Position numbers and translations under genes: made by a program. Shown here one piece after another: positions 42,765 to 53,965 of a stretch of 64,000 nucleotides of DNA. Below the pieces are notes generated by a model, which was not told the origin of the DNA, ran no database searches, and saw only the letters and a program-made list of their open reading frames with translations. How positions within the stretch are numbered: position 1 is the stretch's first letter; every line of letters starts with the position of its first letter. This DNA is from Prochilodus magdalenae (Eukaryota; Chordata; Actinopteri; Characiformes; Prochilodontidae): NCBI GenBank assembly GCA_024036415.1, contig JAMWET010002871.1:284501-348500 (forward strand). The letters run 5' to 3'.

Positions 42765-43195
42765 CCAGTTAAGTGTATACAGAATCATTCAGAGTGGTCA
42801 GATGTGAAATGGTTACCTGTAAGGGAAACCTACAGATTCTGTTTTCTTTATTAAGATACATACAGTGGTGGTGATGGGAACCAGGGGTCACAGTGTCCAC
42901 AACACAAATATAATTGATGATGGTGAAAAATATTTGCGGACTATTTTGCCTTACAATGCCTTTCGTGTATCCCTCCGCCATGCACAGATTAAAATAAAGA
43001 GACTAAATCACATTTTAAGCCACATTTTTTGTAACCATTTTATGTAATAACTGTCCGTGATGGAGCTTTCAGAGTCATTCCACTCTTCAGACATCCGGTT
43101 CCCATCACCACCACCAACCCAATTCTGAATAATTTTGTTTACATCCATTTAATTATGTACATTTTTTGTTGAAAAACTTGGGAGGAGTTTCCCTT
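42765..43195. mobile_element. TTAAAGGGG-type TIR element, near full length
   Basis: The forward arm has TCAGAGTGGTCAGATGTGAA (42790-42809) and GGTGATGGGAACCAGGGGTC (about 42869). The reverse arm has CATCCGGTTCCCATCACCAC (about 43089) and ends GGGAGGAGTTTCCCTTGA (about 43181). The middle (42893-43060) is non-coding. Confidence 0.7.
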
Positions 43196-43797
43196 GATTC
43201 TAATAAGACTTAATATGACGACACCAGGTATGTGAAGCAATTTTTCACAGATATGTACAGCTGAAAAAAAAACACCCCAGAAAACACGATCACATCTCTT
43301 TATGATTTATTAATAATTAAATTATGATTATTTAATTACTTCCTCCACATAAAAACTCCGTCACACCACGACACAACCGCCTGTACGGCTTTAAAAATAA
43401 AGTTGTATCAAGGTGCACGACACACCTCAATATTCTCCACCCGTATTCCCACAAACCCCGCCCCCTACGCTCGGATTAGCTGGTATTTAATACTCACCCG
43501 CCGTTCGCCCATACCGAGCCGAACTTCTAACCAATCAGAATGCAGGAATATCCCCTACCAGCCAATCCCAGCATGCGTAGGCGGGGCATATTTGAATACG
43601 GGTAGGGAAAAAAAATAACGGGTATCCAAGACGCCGCGTCACTTTGACCACGTGATGCATGACGTAGCGCCCGACTCCTACTAAAAGAAATCCAAGAGGG
43701 AGAGACGGTCGCTGAGAGGAGTAACTAACGCCAACTCCACAAGTCCTCAGTTCGCAGCATTTCCTCACAGACTCCACACAAAAAGGGCTTTTTCACG
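43196..43797 (+). promoter_or_regulatory. pdlim7: PDZ-LIM gene promoter and 5'UTR
   Basis: The last 400 bp before the ATG are GC-richer than the flanks and include CCCCGCCCCCTACGC (GC-box-like, about 43458), an E-box CACGTG at about 43650 and ATGACGTAG. No TATA box at a clear distance. The cltb start lies 4 kb away in the opposite direction. Confidence 0.4.
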
Positions 43798-46700
43798 ATG
43801 TCTGGAGATACAAAAGGCACTCAGGAGGTAACTATTCAGCTTTTCTGCTCAGTGCTGTTATTAGGTCTGTAGTGAACACAGTCTGAGGCGACCAACTAAC
43901 TGATGGTAAAACTAATTGAGGAATTCGGATTAAACGAGACCGTTTGACCGTTAAAAGCCGTTATTCTCTCGAGCTCTTTACCTGCTTAGCTTGGCTAGCT
44001 AGCCTTATGGTTTATACGCTCTGAGGAACGGTAGCTTAGCTGTTCTTAACATTTTTTCCACTTCAGAGACTTTTTATGATTACAGGTTTCAGGCTTCGCC
44101 ATTCATTTACACTTTCATTCATACAGAGTTTCTTTGGGACGGGTTTTCCTAGCGGACAGCTGCTGAGCTCTGAGGTGCTCATTCCACTGCATTACTCCTA
44201 CTTGTCATTTAAACTGCCTGGCTGTTCGGGTGTCAGACAGAGCTGAACCCTAAATGGACATGGGGGGAGTGGGAGTTAATAGTAAGATGTTATCGCGATA
44301 CTTCAAGACGTTTGCGCGATACGCGATATCGCGATATTTTGCTGTTCTGAGATTTAAAGGTGCTATAGAAGGTGCTATTAGAAAGTCATAAAATGAACAA
44401 TACATGCGTTGTGTTACTTCTCTACACAATTGTGGGTGCACCAGAATTAAGCCGCATGTCAAATATTGGATTTCTCTTATTCGGGCTGGCAGGCAGGAGC
44501 AGGACAAGTGTTGCTGGTGCTTATTCTAGTGTGAGTGTGCAGCACCCCCTACCATAGTATGCTTCTGATCAGTATCGTAAATGGTTCTCTGATGTTCTAT
44601 GTAGAAGAATTTTGGTTGGGTATGCTCAGATGCTGTTAAATAAGCCCCTTTACACCCTGTGATCTGGTCCTTGAATGAAACAAGCTGTTTCCCCTTTTAT
44701 GCTGAGCTCATAAATAATCTGATTGGCTGATGTACAGCAAGATGCCTTGATGGTTAGCCCAGTAATGATGCACAGTTCTGAGATTTCTGGAATCCACCTT
44801 AAGTGCTACAGTGGTTTCCTTAAAAGTTATGCCAGTGCCAGGATGTAACTGCAATACCACTTAAGGTGGAACGGAATGTAAGCAAGAACCTGGCGGATAA
44901 GGAGCGTAAATCCCAGCTTTGTCCTCTTTTCCACTGTGTGTACGTCTTTGTTTGTTGCACCGTTTGTTTTTGTGAGCAGAATCTGTGGCTGGTGACCAGT
45001 GCTAGTTTTAAACAAGCCAACATGGTGAACTCAGGCTCTTTCCTGTTTCACATTCGCCTCTATTAGAATATCCCCCAAACCCATTGGCTCTTTGTTGCTG
45101 ACCAAGGATCAGTTCTGACTCCCAGACATGTTGGAGTTGAACGCTTGATTCAACTAGAATCAACTCCTCATCTCTATCACACAGGTGCAACTTGCAACAA
45201 ATACAGGCAGGTGAATAAGCTCGGCCTTCATACTACATAGTTTGGCTATGCTAATGTTAATAACTTTGAGCTATTGCTAATAGCTAACATATAACCTGTA
45301 CTAGATTTTCCATCTGGACATATACACACAGTAGATTAAAGTTGTACCTCACTATGAAACTCTAAGTATACAATCGCATAGCATGGCTGCCACTTCCAGG
45401 CTGCTGTTGGGGTTGTGATGCTAACAGAGGTGTACCTGCTCCTCTCCTCAGTCTCTTCAGGGTCAAATGCTTAGCAAAGCTGCTCCAAGGTGGGAGGAAC
45501 TATATAGCGTGAAATGTGCAGAGCAGTCTACCAACTTTAATTTGAAGTTGTCCAGGATTGTGGTGATAATGTGGGAGTTGAAGTTGGCTTCCTATTCACC
45601 AGGTTGGTTGCCCAATGTTTGCTCCACCTCAGTGCTGCAGTTTTACTCTGGTGCCTGTTCAAGTCTGAACGCAACATGGACACATCAACCATATCTGCTG
45701 GCGGTTTGGTTCCTTGGAAAGGGAAGAAAAAGTACAAACATTCCCTTCACAGCCTGTAATGGTAGATTTCTTCATGTAATCATGTCTTCATAAGGGGTTT
45801 GGGATGTAAATATTAATATTTAATGGGTCAAGACTGTTGCGCAACAGTATAGAATTTGTATATGAAGGAGCAACAGTGTTTGAGAATTATGCTGCGTCAG
45901 TTCTATGTACTGAATATTTGTAATCCAACAATAACAATATTGACAAAGTTTTCCATTCTGTTATTATTAATGTTAATATGCACCTACAAGTGAATAGTTT
46001 ATCAGCTCACTTGCGTGTTGGTGCAAGAAAGAGGACTAGGAATAGGTTTGACTGGGGTAACTGCAACCTATACTTTGCCATACCCACGTGAACCTTGCCA
46101 TTCTCCAATTTCCAGTGGACAGTTTTAGTGGCTTGGTAAAGTCTCTTTCTTTTGGCAGTGATGTGTTTCTAATCGGTCTTATTTTTAAAGGATCTCGGTT
46201 GATTAGTTGGGAAGATTAGTTTGCTGTTTCTGCTTCAGACCTGGGACCTAGAGAAGTGAGCAGTGACTTGTAAAGCTGTAAAAGGTACGGTGTGAGTGGA
46301 CACCAGTGCCTGTTAACAAAAACAACAATAGATACTATCAGCAGTGACCCTGCCGTGAGACTGCAACTAGAGTTTGCACAATAAAGCAATACATATTGGA
46401 ATGCTTTGAGTCATTTTCACAGTATGTGACAAATGCAATAACATTTATTGGGGGTTTCCAGAAAACATTTGGCCCAATTATGGACTTTAGATGTCAGCTA
46501 AGTCGTTCAGAGTGGTCGTAGAAAATATGTTTTGCTAGGTCAGAATTCTTCACGGTAATGGGAACCAGATGTCCGAAAGGTTTAATCACTAAATAAACAA
46601 CTTTACAGATTATTATTATAATCATTATTATTATTATTATATTTAATAGATACATAAATACATTGGCTTATGCCTGAAATTATTTATCAGTGTTCTTGTG

Positions 46701-49700
46701 AACTCCTGGTTCCATTCACCTCCGCTGTAAAGAAATCTGTCATTTTTTGTACATTGAGCCGTCTCACATCAAACCTCTCCTGACTGACCTACATCTCGGC
46801 CTTGGAATTATGCAGGAATGTTGCGTGGCCTCCTATAGGTTTGTCCGTGGGGCTAACAAGTTATGAAACCAATGCTAGAACACTCCCATAATAAGCCTAC
46901 ATCTTTGTAATCTTCCTATTACCATGTACTAAACTTCTTTATGGCTCCGCTTTGGAACAGGATACGGATAAGTAAGCTTCATTTATACAGCACATTTAAC
47001 ATGACTTTGCCAACCAAATTGCTATACAGAGTAAAATAAAACAAGTAAGAAAAAACATAAGACAAAGAAAAAATCAAAACATGCATGTAAAGTAAAAAGA
47101 TATGTTTTAAATCTGGACTTAAAAACTAAAAGACCTCTGCGTAGCCTTGGTGCTGCGACTGAAAAGGCTCGATCACCCTTCAGCTTCAGTTGAGACCAAG
47201 GAACAGCCTACAGTAGCTGGTCAGAAGACCTCGGAGACCTTTTTAAAAACATATTAAACGTTAAGGACATATTTGGTATAGGACAGTTATTAGTGGGTTT
47301 TTATTATTATTATTATTATTACAGTTTTTCTATATCTAGTAATATACATGCCTTTCTCAATTTCTGCTGGTGTGGGTTTTCTCTTTAGTGGTGCACACTA
47401 ACAGTTATTTGTTTTAATATAAAAAAACAAAACGTTATGTTAAACCACTCAGATCCAACCAAATCTTCATGTGTTGTGATCTAAGCATCACAACTTCCTG
47501 GTAATCTAGCACGCTACATTTAGGGGGCAAGGCTCAAGCCAAGAAAATTGGGATGTTCTGGTATTTTAAGCCGCATAAACAAGCCAGGACCTTAATAGAG
47601 AGACAGTAATTCCAATTTAGCAGCAAAATAGATTAGTTTTAGGAAATGCAGAATAACCTAAAATGATCAAAGGGAATTGAAGATATAACCCTTTTGATCT
47701 TATGTCTGTGCTTCCTGTTGCAGGCATATCTACTGAAGTTAGCATGCTAGCCAGCTAGTCCTAGCACATCCTTTCTTGTAAAACCACCATGTACCTCAAG
47801 AGGTGATGGTGAATCACTGTAGTGTCAAGTCATCAGTCCAACGTGAGAGGAGGAGGAGGTAGGACTGTCCTGATGACGTAGTCTAACCTCTTGTCCGTCT
47901 TGTGGAAGGTCCTGGTTACATAATTTAAGAGCAGCTAGCCAATAAATGAAAGAGTGTACGTAATGATGGCTGAAGTGCTTGGCGAGCAGCCACTGGTGCC
48001 CACTTACAGCAGTAAACAAAAGAAGACGTGATATAAATAGAAACAAGAGAGTTAACGTTGATGCTGCTCTTCACCACTGGAGACACTCTTGGAGAGTAAA
48101 GTGATGCATGGTGATACTGAACTTTCATCTAAACTGGTAAGGAGTGAAGAGGGAAGAGGACAGACTGTGCTTGTCTGGTGATATGTTGCCTCTGGTTGTT
48201 GGCAGTGTGAATTTCACAGGTTGCTTCATCATCTTCTTCAAATTGCAGTTAAATTATTAGTGAAAAAATTGCAGGTAGATTACTATCCCCATATCTCATA
48301 ACGCCTCCTTAATAAATGGTTTATAATTCAAATGACAAAGTAATTAATGATTAATAGTACTAATTGATTAATGAATTGATTGATTTAATTGATTTTACTC
48401 CTTTAATCATGGCAGCTCTGTGAATGTGGCCAGACTGGTCCGGGTCAGGGCCTTTGGGTTCGACTACAGCATTGGCTCTCTGCTGGAAATAGTTCTTGGG
48501 GTGTCTCGTTTTCTCCCCTCCCCGATGGTGGGTTAGTAACGTCCTCTGAAATGTGCGTTATTCACACCGAGTGGAATGTTCACTCGCCCTTCTCCACGTC
48601 CTCCTCTTGGACGTCTCTCTGTGGCTATTTATTGGTTTAAATGTTCTTTCTGGAGCCAGAAAATGTGGGGAAGTCAGTGTTTTCTCTCCCTCTCTCGCTC
48701 TCTCACTCCCTCCGTCTCTCCGTGCGTGACTCATGTGGGTGTTGGGCTGAAATAGTTTGGTGTAGTTTTACATTCCTTATATAGCCTGTGGAGTGGGGAG
48801 AGACGTAGAGCCTTGCCCGTGTCACTAGCAAGGGGAGGGGGGCGCCCAACAGCATTTTCTTTTTTTTTGTTGCCAGCAGTCAGAGGGTCCGACTCCTTCC
48901 CCATTGCCGACGCTCTCACTTTTCGGGGGGTTTGGGTGACTGCTCTGGCCTTCGCTACAAGGTACGCGTGCGCCGCCCTTTTCCAGGTATACGGCGGAGC
49001 GGATTGAGTAGCAGAGGACACCGAGAGAAGGCTGTTGGTGGGCTCATAATTCATTTCGGAGGCCCCAAAGTGTCACACATGGAGGGGTTCAGGTTATGCT
49101 TGGCTATTTAAATGAATGTAGATTTGTAGTGCAAGTGTTTTCCTCTTTAAATGTGGTTCGAACATGATGCAGTGATCCGGGCTGGTGGTGCCTGGCACAA
49201 GTAGCGGATTAGTTTGCACAGAACGTGTTGGCAGTCAGAAACTGTTAGGAGCAAGAACAGTTCCTCAGGCTTGCATGTGGTGTAGCTTGGTAGTGTAGTT
49301 TTCTGTGGCCTGTAGCTGTGGACAATAGAGATGGTCATGTGAGTGTTAAGTTTTGGCTCCGGTGTCCTAGGTATCAAGTGCCTTAGAATAATGGCACCAC
49401 TGAAGGATCGAAAATGATTACTGTGACAATGCTGGTTCTGGATCAGCATTCATTATGACATGCTTAACAATTTCCCAAAATCTCAATGGACACAGTGTTG
49501 CAGGGTCAGGCCACCGCTTGTGCACCCCTCAGTGGAAAGTGCGGTGTTGATTTCTAACGGCTAACTCATTAGTGACATCTACCTCACTCTCAGATTTCTC
49601 CAGCCTGAGCTACAAATACACAACCCGCCAGCCAGTATAAAGCAGAGGGAAATCGTTAGACTTTCCTGTATTGTGAGCTCCTGGGATCTGATATGGAGTC

Positions 49701-51833
49701 ACTAGACCTTGGAATTCCTTTTGAAGAGTCTCTAATGACAGGGTAATTTAGCTCAAGATTAGGCTTAAGCCATGTCTGGAAAATTGGCTTGTAAAAGTAA
49801 TTGATCAAATGCCTTTGAACTGCTGCAAGAGGCGGTTGGGATGATGTTGGAATGTGTAGAGGTGGTAGAAGTACACAGTGATTCCTCACAGTGGAGGCGC
49901 AGATGCGCATCTAGACTGTACTCTGGTGTGATACTCTACTGAAATCACACTCTTCGAGTACAAAAGTGTGGACTGGCTGTAGAGTAAACTACTGTGAATA
50001 TAATACACCTGGTTGCTCTGTATTAATGTGCTATAATTCATTATTTCACCAACGATGGTTTGCTTACTGTTGACTGAACACTGCTGTGTTTAGAAAGAAG
50101 TTCTTGACCAACTTATCTCGCAACTTTACTCTCCTGCTTGTTGTCGTGTCCCCTTCCTTCCCTTTTGCTATGAGACGCCAAGCTTGTATGTAGAGCGCTT
50201 GAGCAAGACTCTTAACACTAACTTCAGCTACTTGTTAGTAATCAAACTGTTAGTCTGTCTCGATAAGAGCGTCTGCCAAATTCTGAAAATGTAAATGTAA
50301 GCACTACGTGCCTCAGTTCTATCCAGACAGCTTGTTAGAACTGTAAAGGAGAATGATTCAGACCCTTTTCTGAGTGTTTTTACTCCAGTTGGCTGCACTA
50401 CAGCCTTGGAGTCTGTTTTATATGCTCTACAGGACAATAGCAGTGAACTGAAGTGTTTTATGGCTGGCAGAACACGTCGTAATCGCTGGCAATAGGGGTT
50501 AAACACATGTTGAAAACAAAGATACAAGCTAGACTCAAACAGCGTGTGCTGCTCGAATACCAGCCACTGAAATGACCAAACTGGACATGTCTAAGATGCA
50601 GCCATTTCCTCTGGCTATATTTCAAAAGTCCTTCACAAGTTTGTTAGCTTAATGGCTGAAAACGGTGCTTCCCTGTAAACTTGCGCACAACAGGGTGTCT
50701 GAGCTACGAGCCCCTCCTTGCACGACTTCTTGTAAGCATGGTGCAAAATATAGGGGGTCTTGGGGAGGGTCCAATATTTCTTGATTCATCTCCTGGACCC
50801 CCGTAAGGTCTCACAAAGTTCTGGGGCGGGTCCCTAAATGAAAACCGTTTATGATAATATGCTTTCATTGTTGAGCCTGCTTAACCCACTAGAGAGGCGG
50901 CACCGGTCTGCCTCAGGGTGGAGCTATAGCAAATTGGCTAGCAAATTGGTAACCTAGCAAATACTTGGGACACCTCTGGGAAAACATAACGATATGCTGT
51001 GGCATATTTGAATATTTGTAAATTTGAAGACTGCAGTGGAGATGAGGAACATCTGAATTAACGTGTGGAAAAGCTACCAAACTAAAAACAGCTTTTCCAT
51101 TGCTAAACCAAACGTTTTGATTCCGCTGAAGTTCCCGTTAGCGCAGTTAAGGAGAGAAAGTAGCCAGCCAGTGCTGGGTCAGTGAGCCAACATGATACCC
51201 CCGAATACCAAGGGGCACTTCGGGCACAGCTTGTAAGTAAATACTAGATGGGTCTCTGCTGTACTTGCAGGTAGTGATTCTTATGGACTAGGCAGTTAGC
51301 TAGCCAGCCTTATGCATGCAAGTGTGGCTCAGTGTCCCGTTGTCCACTACACGCTCTCTTGCTCTCTCCCTGACCAGATCCTCGTTCATTATGGTTCATT
51401 GTGGTTGAATTTTGTAAAAACTTACAAAACAAATGTCTTGAAAATACAGTGAGTAGAAAGTAGAGATTGTTCCTAATAAAATATTAAACGAAACAGAGAA
51501 TTCAAGTATAATACAGATAAATAAAACTATCCGTAAGCTACTTTCACGCCTCTGCTCTCTTATGGTGGAAATGCATATGAAGAACTAGCTGAAGACCTCA
51601 GCTCTCAGTAAGCTGTGGTTCACCTCCACAAGGTCTGCTCTGTTTGCTTTCTGTCCCACATGGGAACGGTGCCTCTTAGGCTGTTATTACAGCGTGATGA
51701 AAAGACCATCATCCTTTTCTCTTCTCTTCCACAGGCCATGAACGTTTACTGCGTGACACTCTCTGGGCCGGCACCCTGGGGTTTCCGGCTCCAGGGGGGG
51801 AAGGACTTCAGCATGCCTCTGACTGTGTCCAGG
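43798..51833 (+). CDS. pdlim7: Enigma-type PDZ-LIM protein, first two exons (partial; pdlim7-like)
   Basis: Exon 1 (43798-43827) encodes [10 protein letters not shown] and stops at a GTAACT donor in phase 0. Exon 2 (51735-51833) reads A, then [16 protein letters not shown], then [16 protein letters not shown], and ends at GTAAGT, also phase 0. [12 protein letters not shown] is the carboxylate-binding loop and first strands of the PDZ domain shared by PDLIM5, PDLIM7 and LDB3. Synteny with the 5q35 genes favours pdlim7; residues alone do not exclude the others. By family the PDZ binds actin-associated partners (alpha-actinin, tropomyosin) and three C-terminal LIM domains bind kinases. The rest lies beyond 64000. 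Translation may begin at MSGD or at the ATG 51738 inside exon 2, whose encoded start (M-N-V-Y) resembles the usual family start. Confidence 0.75.
44286..44340. repeat. TATCGCGATA-type patch
   Basis: TATCGCGATA, GCGCGATACGCGATATCGCG: includes the 12-bp perfect palindrome ATATCGCGATAT (44326-44337). Such patches occur in dispersed vertebrate repeats. Confidence 0.5.
46435..46800. mobile_element. TIR-family element, near full length
   Basis: Forward arm: GTTCAGAGTGGTCG, CTAGGTCAGAATTCTTCACG, AATGGGAACCAGATGTCCG (46503-46577). Reverse arm: CTGGTTCCATTCACCTCCGC, TGTAAAGAAATCTG, CACATCAAACCTCTCCTGAC (46706-46787). An ATT-rich middle. Confidence 0.65.
46970..47250. repeat. dispersed teleost repeat (ATTTATACAGCACATTTA type)
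   Basis: CATTTATACAGCACATTTAA at 46980-46999, TTTTAAATCTGGACTTAAAA, GCTGCGACTGAAAAGGCTCG, CAGTAGCTGGTCAGAAGACC: a segment order I recognise from many teleost genomes, probably a LINE-derived 3' end. Family not named. Confidence 0.55.
48620..48980 (+). promoter_or_regulatory. pdlim7: possible internal (muscle-type) promoter
   Basis: CATTCCT (48771-48777, M-CAT/TEAD box) overlaps CCTTATATAG (48775-48784, one mismatch from a CArG box, also TATA-like). CTATTTATTG (48625-48634) is MEF2-like. Downstream, CTACAAG|GTACGC near 48955-48966 could serve as a donor for a non-coding exon. Confidence 0.25.
50190..50300 (+). mobile_element. SINE 3' fragment
   Basis: GAGCGCTTGAGCAAGACTC and the tail TCTCGATAAGAGCGTCTGCC..GTAAATGTAA match the 3' half of a common fish SINE. 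Confidence 0.65.
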
Positions 51834-52018
51834 GTAAGTGTCCTCCAGGTTGAATCTTCTTCTTATTCCAAATGTGCCACTAGTGGTAGACACATTCCTT
51901 TAAAGCATTCATGTGACTAAAGCTGCAGCAAGTTGCGTTTGCAAAATAGGTGTGACCAAGGTCCTCTGGTTTGGTGCAGTTAGCCAGCTGGCTAGCTCAC
52001 CAGTCATAAAAAATAACG

Positions 52019-52020
<2 letters not shown>

Positions 52021-52060
<40 letters not shown>
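52021..52060 (+). repeat. (CA)20 microsatellite
   Basis: Uninterrupted CA dinucleotide repeat, 40 bp. Confidence 0.97.
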
Positions 52061-52064
<4 letters not shown>

Positions 52065-53894
52065 AAAGATGAAATATCCTAATCAGCCCAGCTCCTTACT
52101 GACTGTGGGCTGTTTGCTTCCGTGTTGTGTGTACATTGTAAATTTTGTAGGCAGCTAGGAAGAAATACAAAGGATCTTGCTTAGGGGTGGCTAAAATTAG
52201 CCTAGCACTTTCTCCATTTTGGATCTTCAGTGCTGCTATACAAAGAAGCACCCTGTTAGAGGTCAGTGCAGCCAAAGCAGTTGTGCTATTGGTCGACCAA
52301 GCAAATTCTTGTGTCACATAAAGTCCAGTGCGCTTGTGATATACATTGCAACAGTGTTGCACATGTTCAAGAAATGAATCTTGTGCAAATGCGAATAAAG
52401 ACGCAGGGACAGTAGAAAGGTGTATTAAGTTAGCAGTGTATAAGCGATGTGAATGGTGACTTAATAATTTGGCATTGCATTTTTCAGTATACCCCACAAT
52501 GACACACCTTGAGTTCTCTTGTGTCTCTCTCTTCTGGTAAAACTTCATGCAAATAAATCGAGTGACACCCAGTCAGATTGTCCATGTGTTGCAGAGTAAC
52601 CAATTGTGCCAAGCCTGTAGCCGCACTTTCAAACCAACTCTAAGTGGCGCATATTAATATGTATACAGCTTTGTGGCCCAGAAGACTCAACTCTGCAGCC
52701 CAAAAGGGCAAGCAGTGGGCGAGGAAATCGATTCGCCTTGTTTAATAAAGGACATTGTTCCTGTAAGCAGAGTATGGCAGTTGCAGGTTATTAAAATACA
52801 TGAATAAAACCTACAAATTGTGGCCAATATTTCTATATTTCATATATACCTTTTTAAAATATATTTTCCCGGAAGGAAAAGTTTTCGTTTCAAGAGAGCT
52901 ATTTGTTTTTAATTGTTATTTTCAGTAGTCAACGTTATCCTAGCTTTAATCTGGTGTTGCTGCCGCACCCTCAGCACGCCAACTTTCCGCATCTTTGAAA
53001 GCATGACGGCTGCATGTGCGTGCAAGACCTTTTTATGTTTGTGTGTTTGTGTCATGTACACACCTCCAGTCAAATATCTGTCTTGGTGCTCATGATGGTA
53101 CTAGAGTTTATGGTAGTTGTAGTCTGTCAGGTAACTTTTTATTTATATATATGCCTGTGTGCGTACTATACTATACTTTATGCTATACTATAAAACAGAT
53201 CAACCCCATTTAAATTGACGATGGTATCGTAATACTTGGGTCATGATGCAATATTACTGCTATAACATGTATTGCAATTTATATGCAATTGTAACTAAAG
53301 AGGGAACGTTTTCAGTCTGTTCGCCACACTTCAGTCATTTGGATAGCAATGAAATGGACTGTTGGACAGACAGACGGACAGACAGACTGACTGGTGCTGT
53401 CAGTAAGACCTTACTCCTCATTTCTAGAGTCTAGTATCAATACTCAGCATCAGTGTATCAGTACAATATTGCCACACAGATTATCACAGTACTATGCTGT
53501 CTTGTTGTGCTCCAAGCCCTGTGTGGTTGGTTTATGCCAGTAGTGCCACACGTGAAGCCAGCTATGATTTAGAATCTTTATAGTTTGTCTGCTTGAACAT
53601 GAAACTAATAGTCCCTCTGCTGTACCTAGGGCCTTTATCTACAGCCGATATCCTTTTTTTTAATAATTCAATTTTAATCTTACATTAAAGAACATTGAGC
53701 CTTACTTTCAGATAGCCAGTTCGTCATTTTCTAATTCATGGTGATCACTTGTGACCAACATGGTTTGTGTTTAATGATTGGCTGTATGTTTCACAAAATG
53801 GGCTTTAAAGTTCCAACCCTTTACATGTCTCTCCTTTTGCGTGTTTCACCTTTTTACCATTGATAATTTTTTAATTTAGGCCACTTGTATTATC

Positions 53895-53965
53895 AATCAA
53901 TCAACCAATTAATAATTATTTGTTTAGCGCCAACGTTGTCAAAGCAGCTTCACAGAAAATCATTT
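53895..53965. repeat. fragment of the 41450-41900 repeat
   Basis: CAATCAATCAACC then GTCAAAGCAGCTTCACAGAA, the same segment pair as at 41450-41515. Confidence 0.6.

Larger units (their letters stand above)
43828..51734 (+). other. pdlim7: PDZ-LIM gene intron 1
   Basis: 7.9-kb intron, no further coding exon recognised. Contains the repeats listed separately, a CG-rich palindromic patch (44286-44340) and a possible internal promoter near 48775. Confidence 0.55.

Noticed and set aside
45467..45793. 108-codon ORF in the PDZ-LIM intron
   Set aside because: No known domain and no conserved splice context; intronic.
51735..51833. Assignment of the PDZ exon to LDB3 or PDLIM5
   Set aside because: Not excluded by residues, but synteny with the 5q35 genes makes pdlim7 the better call.
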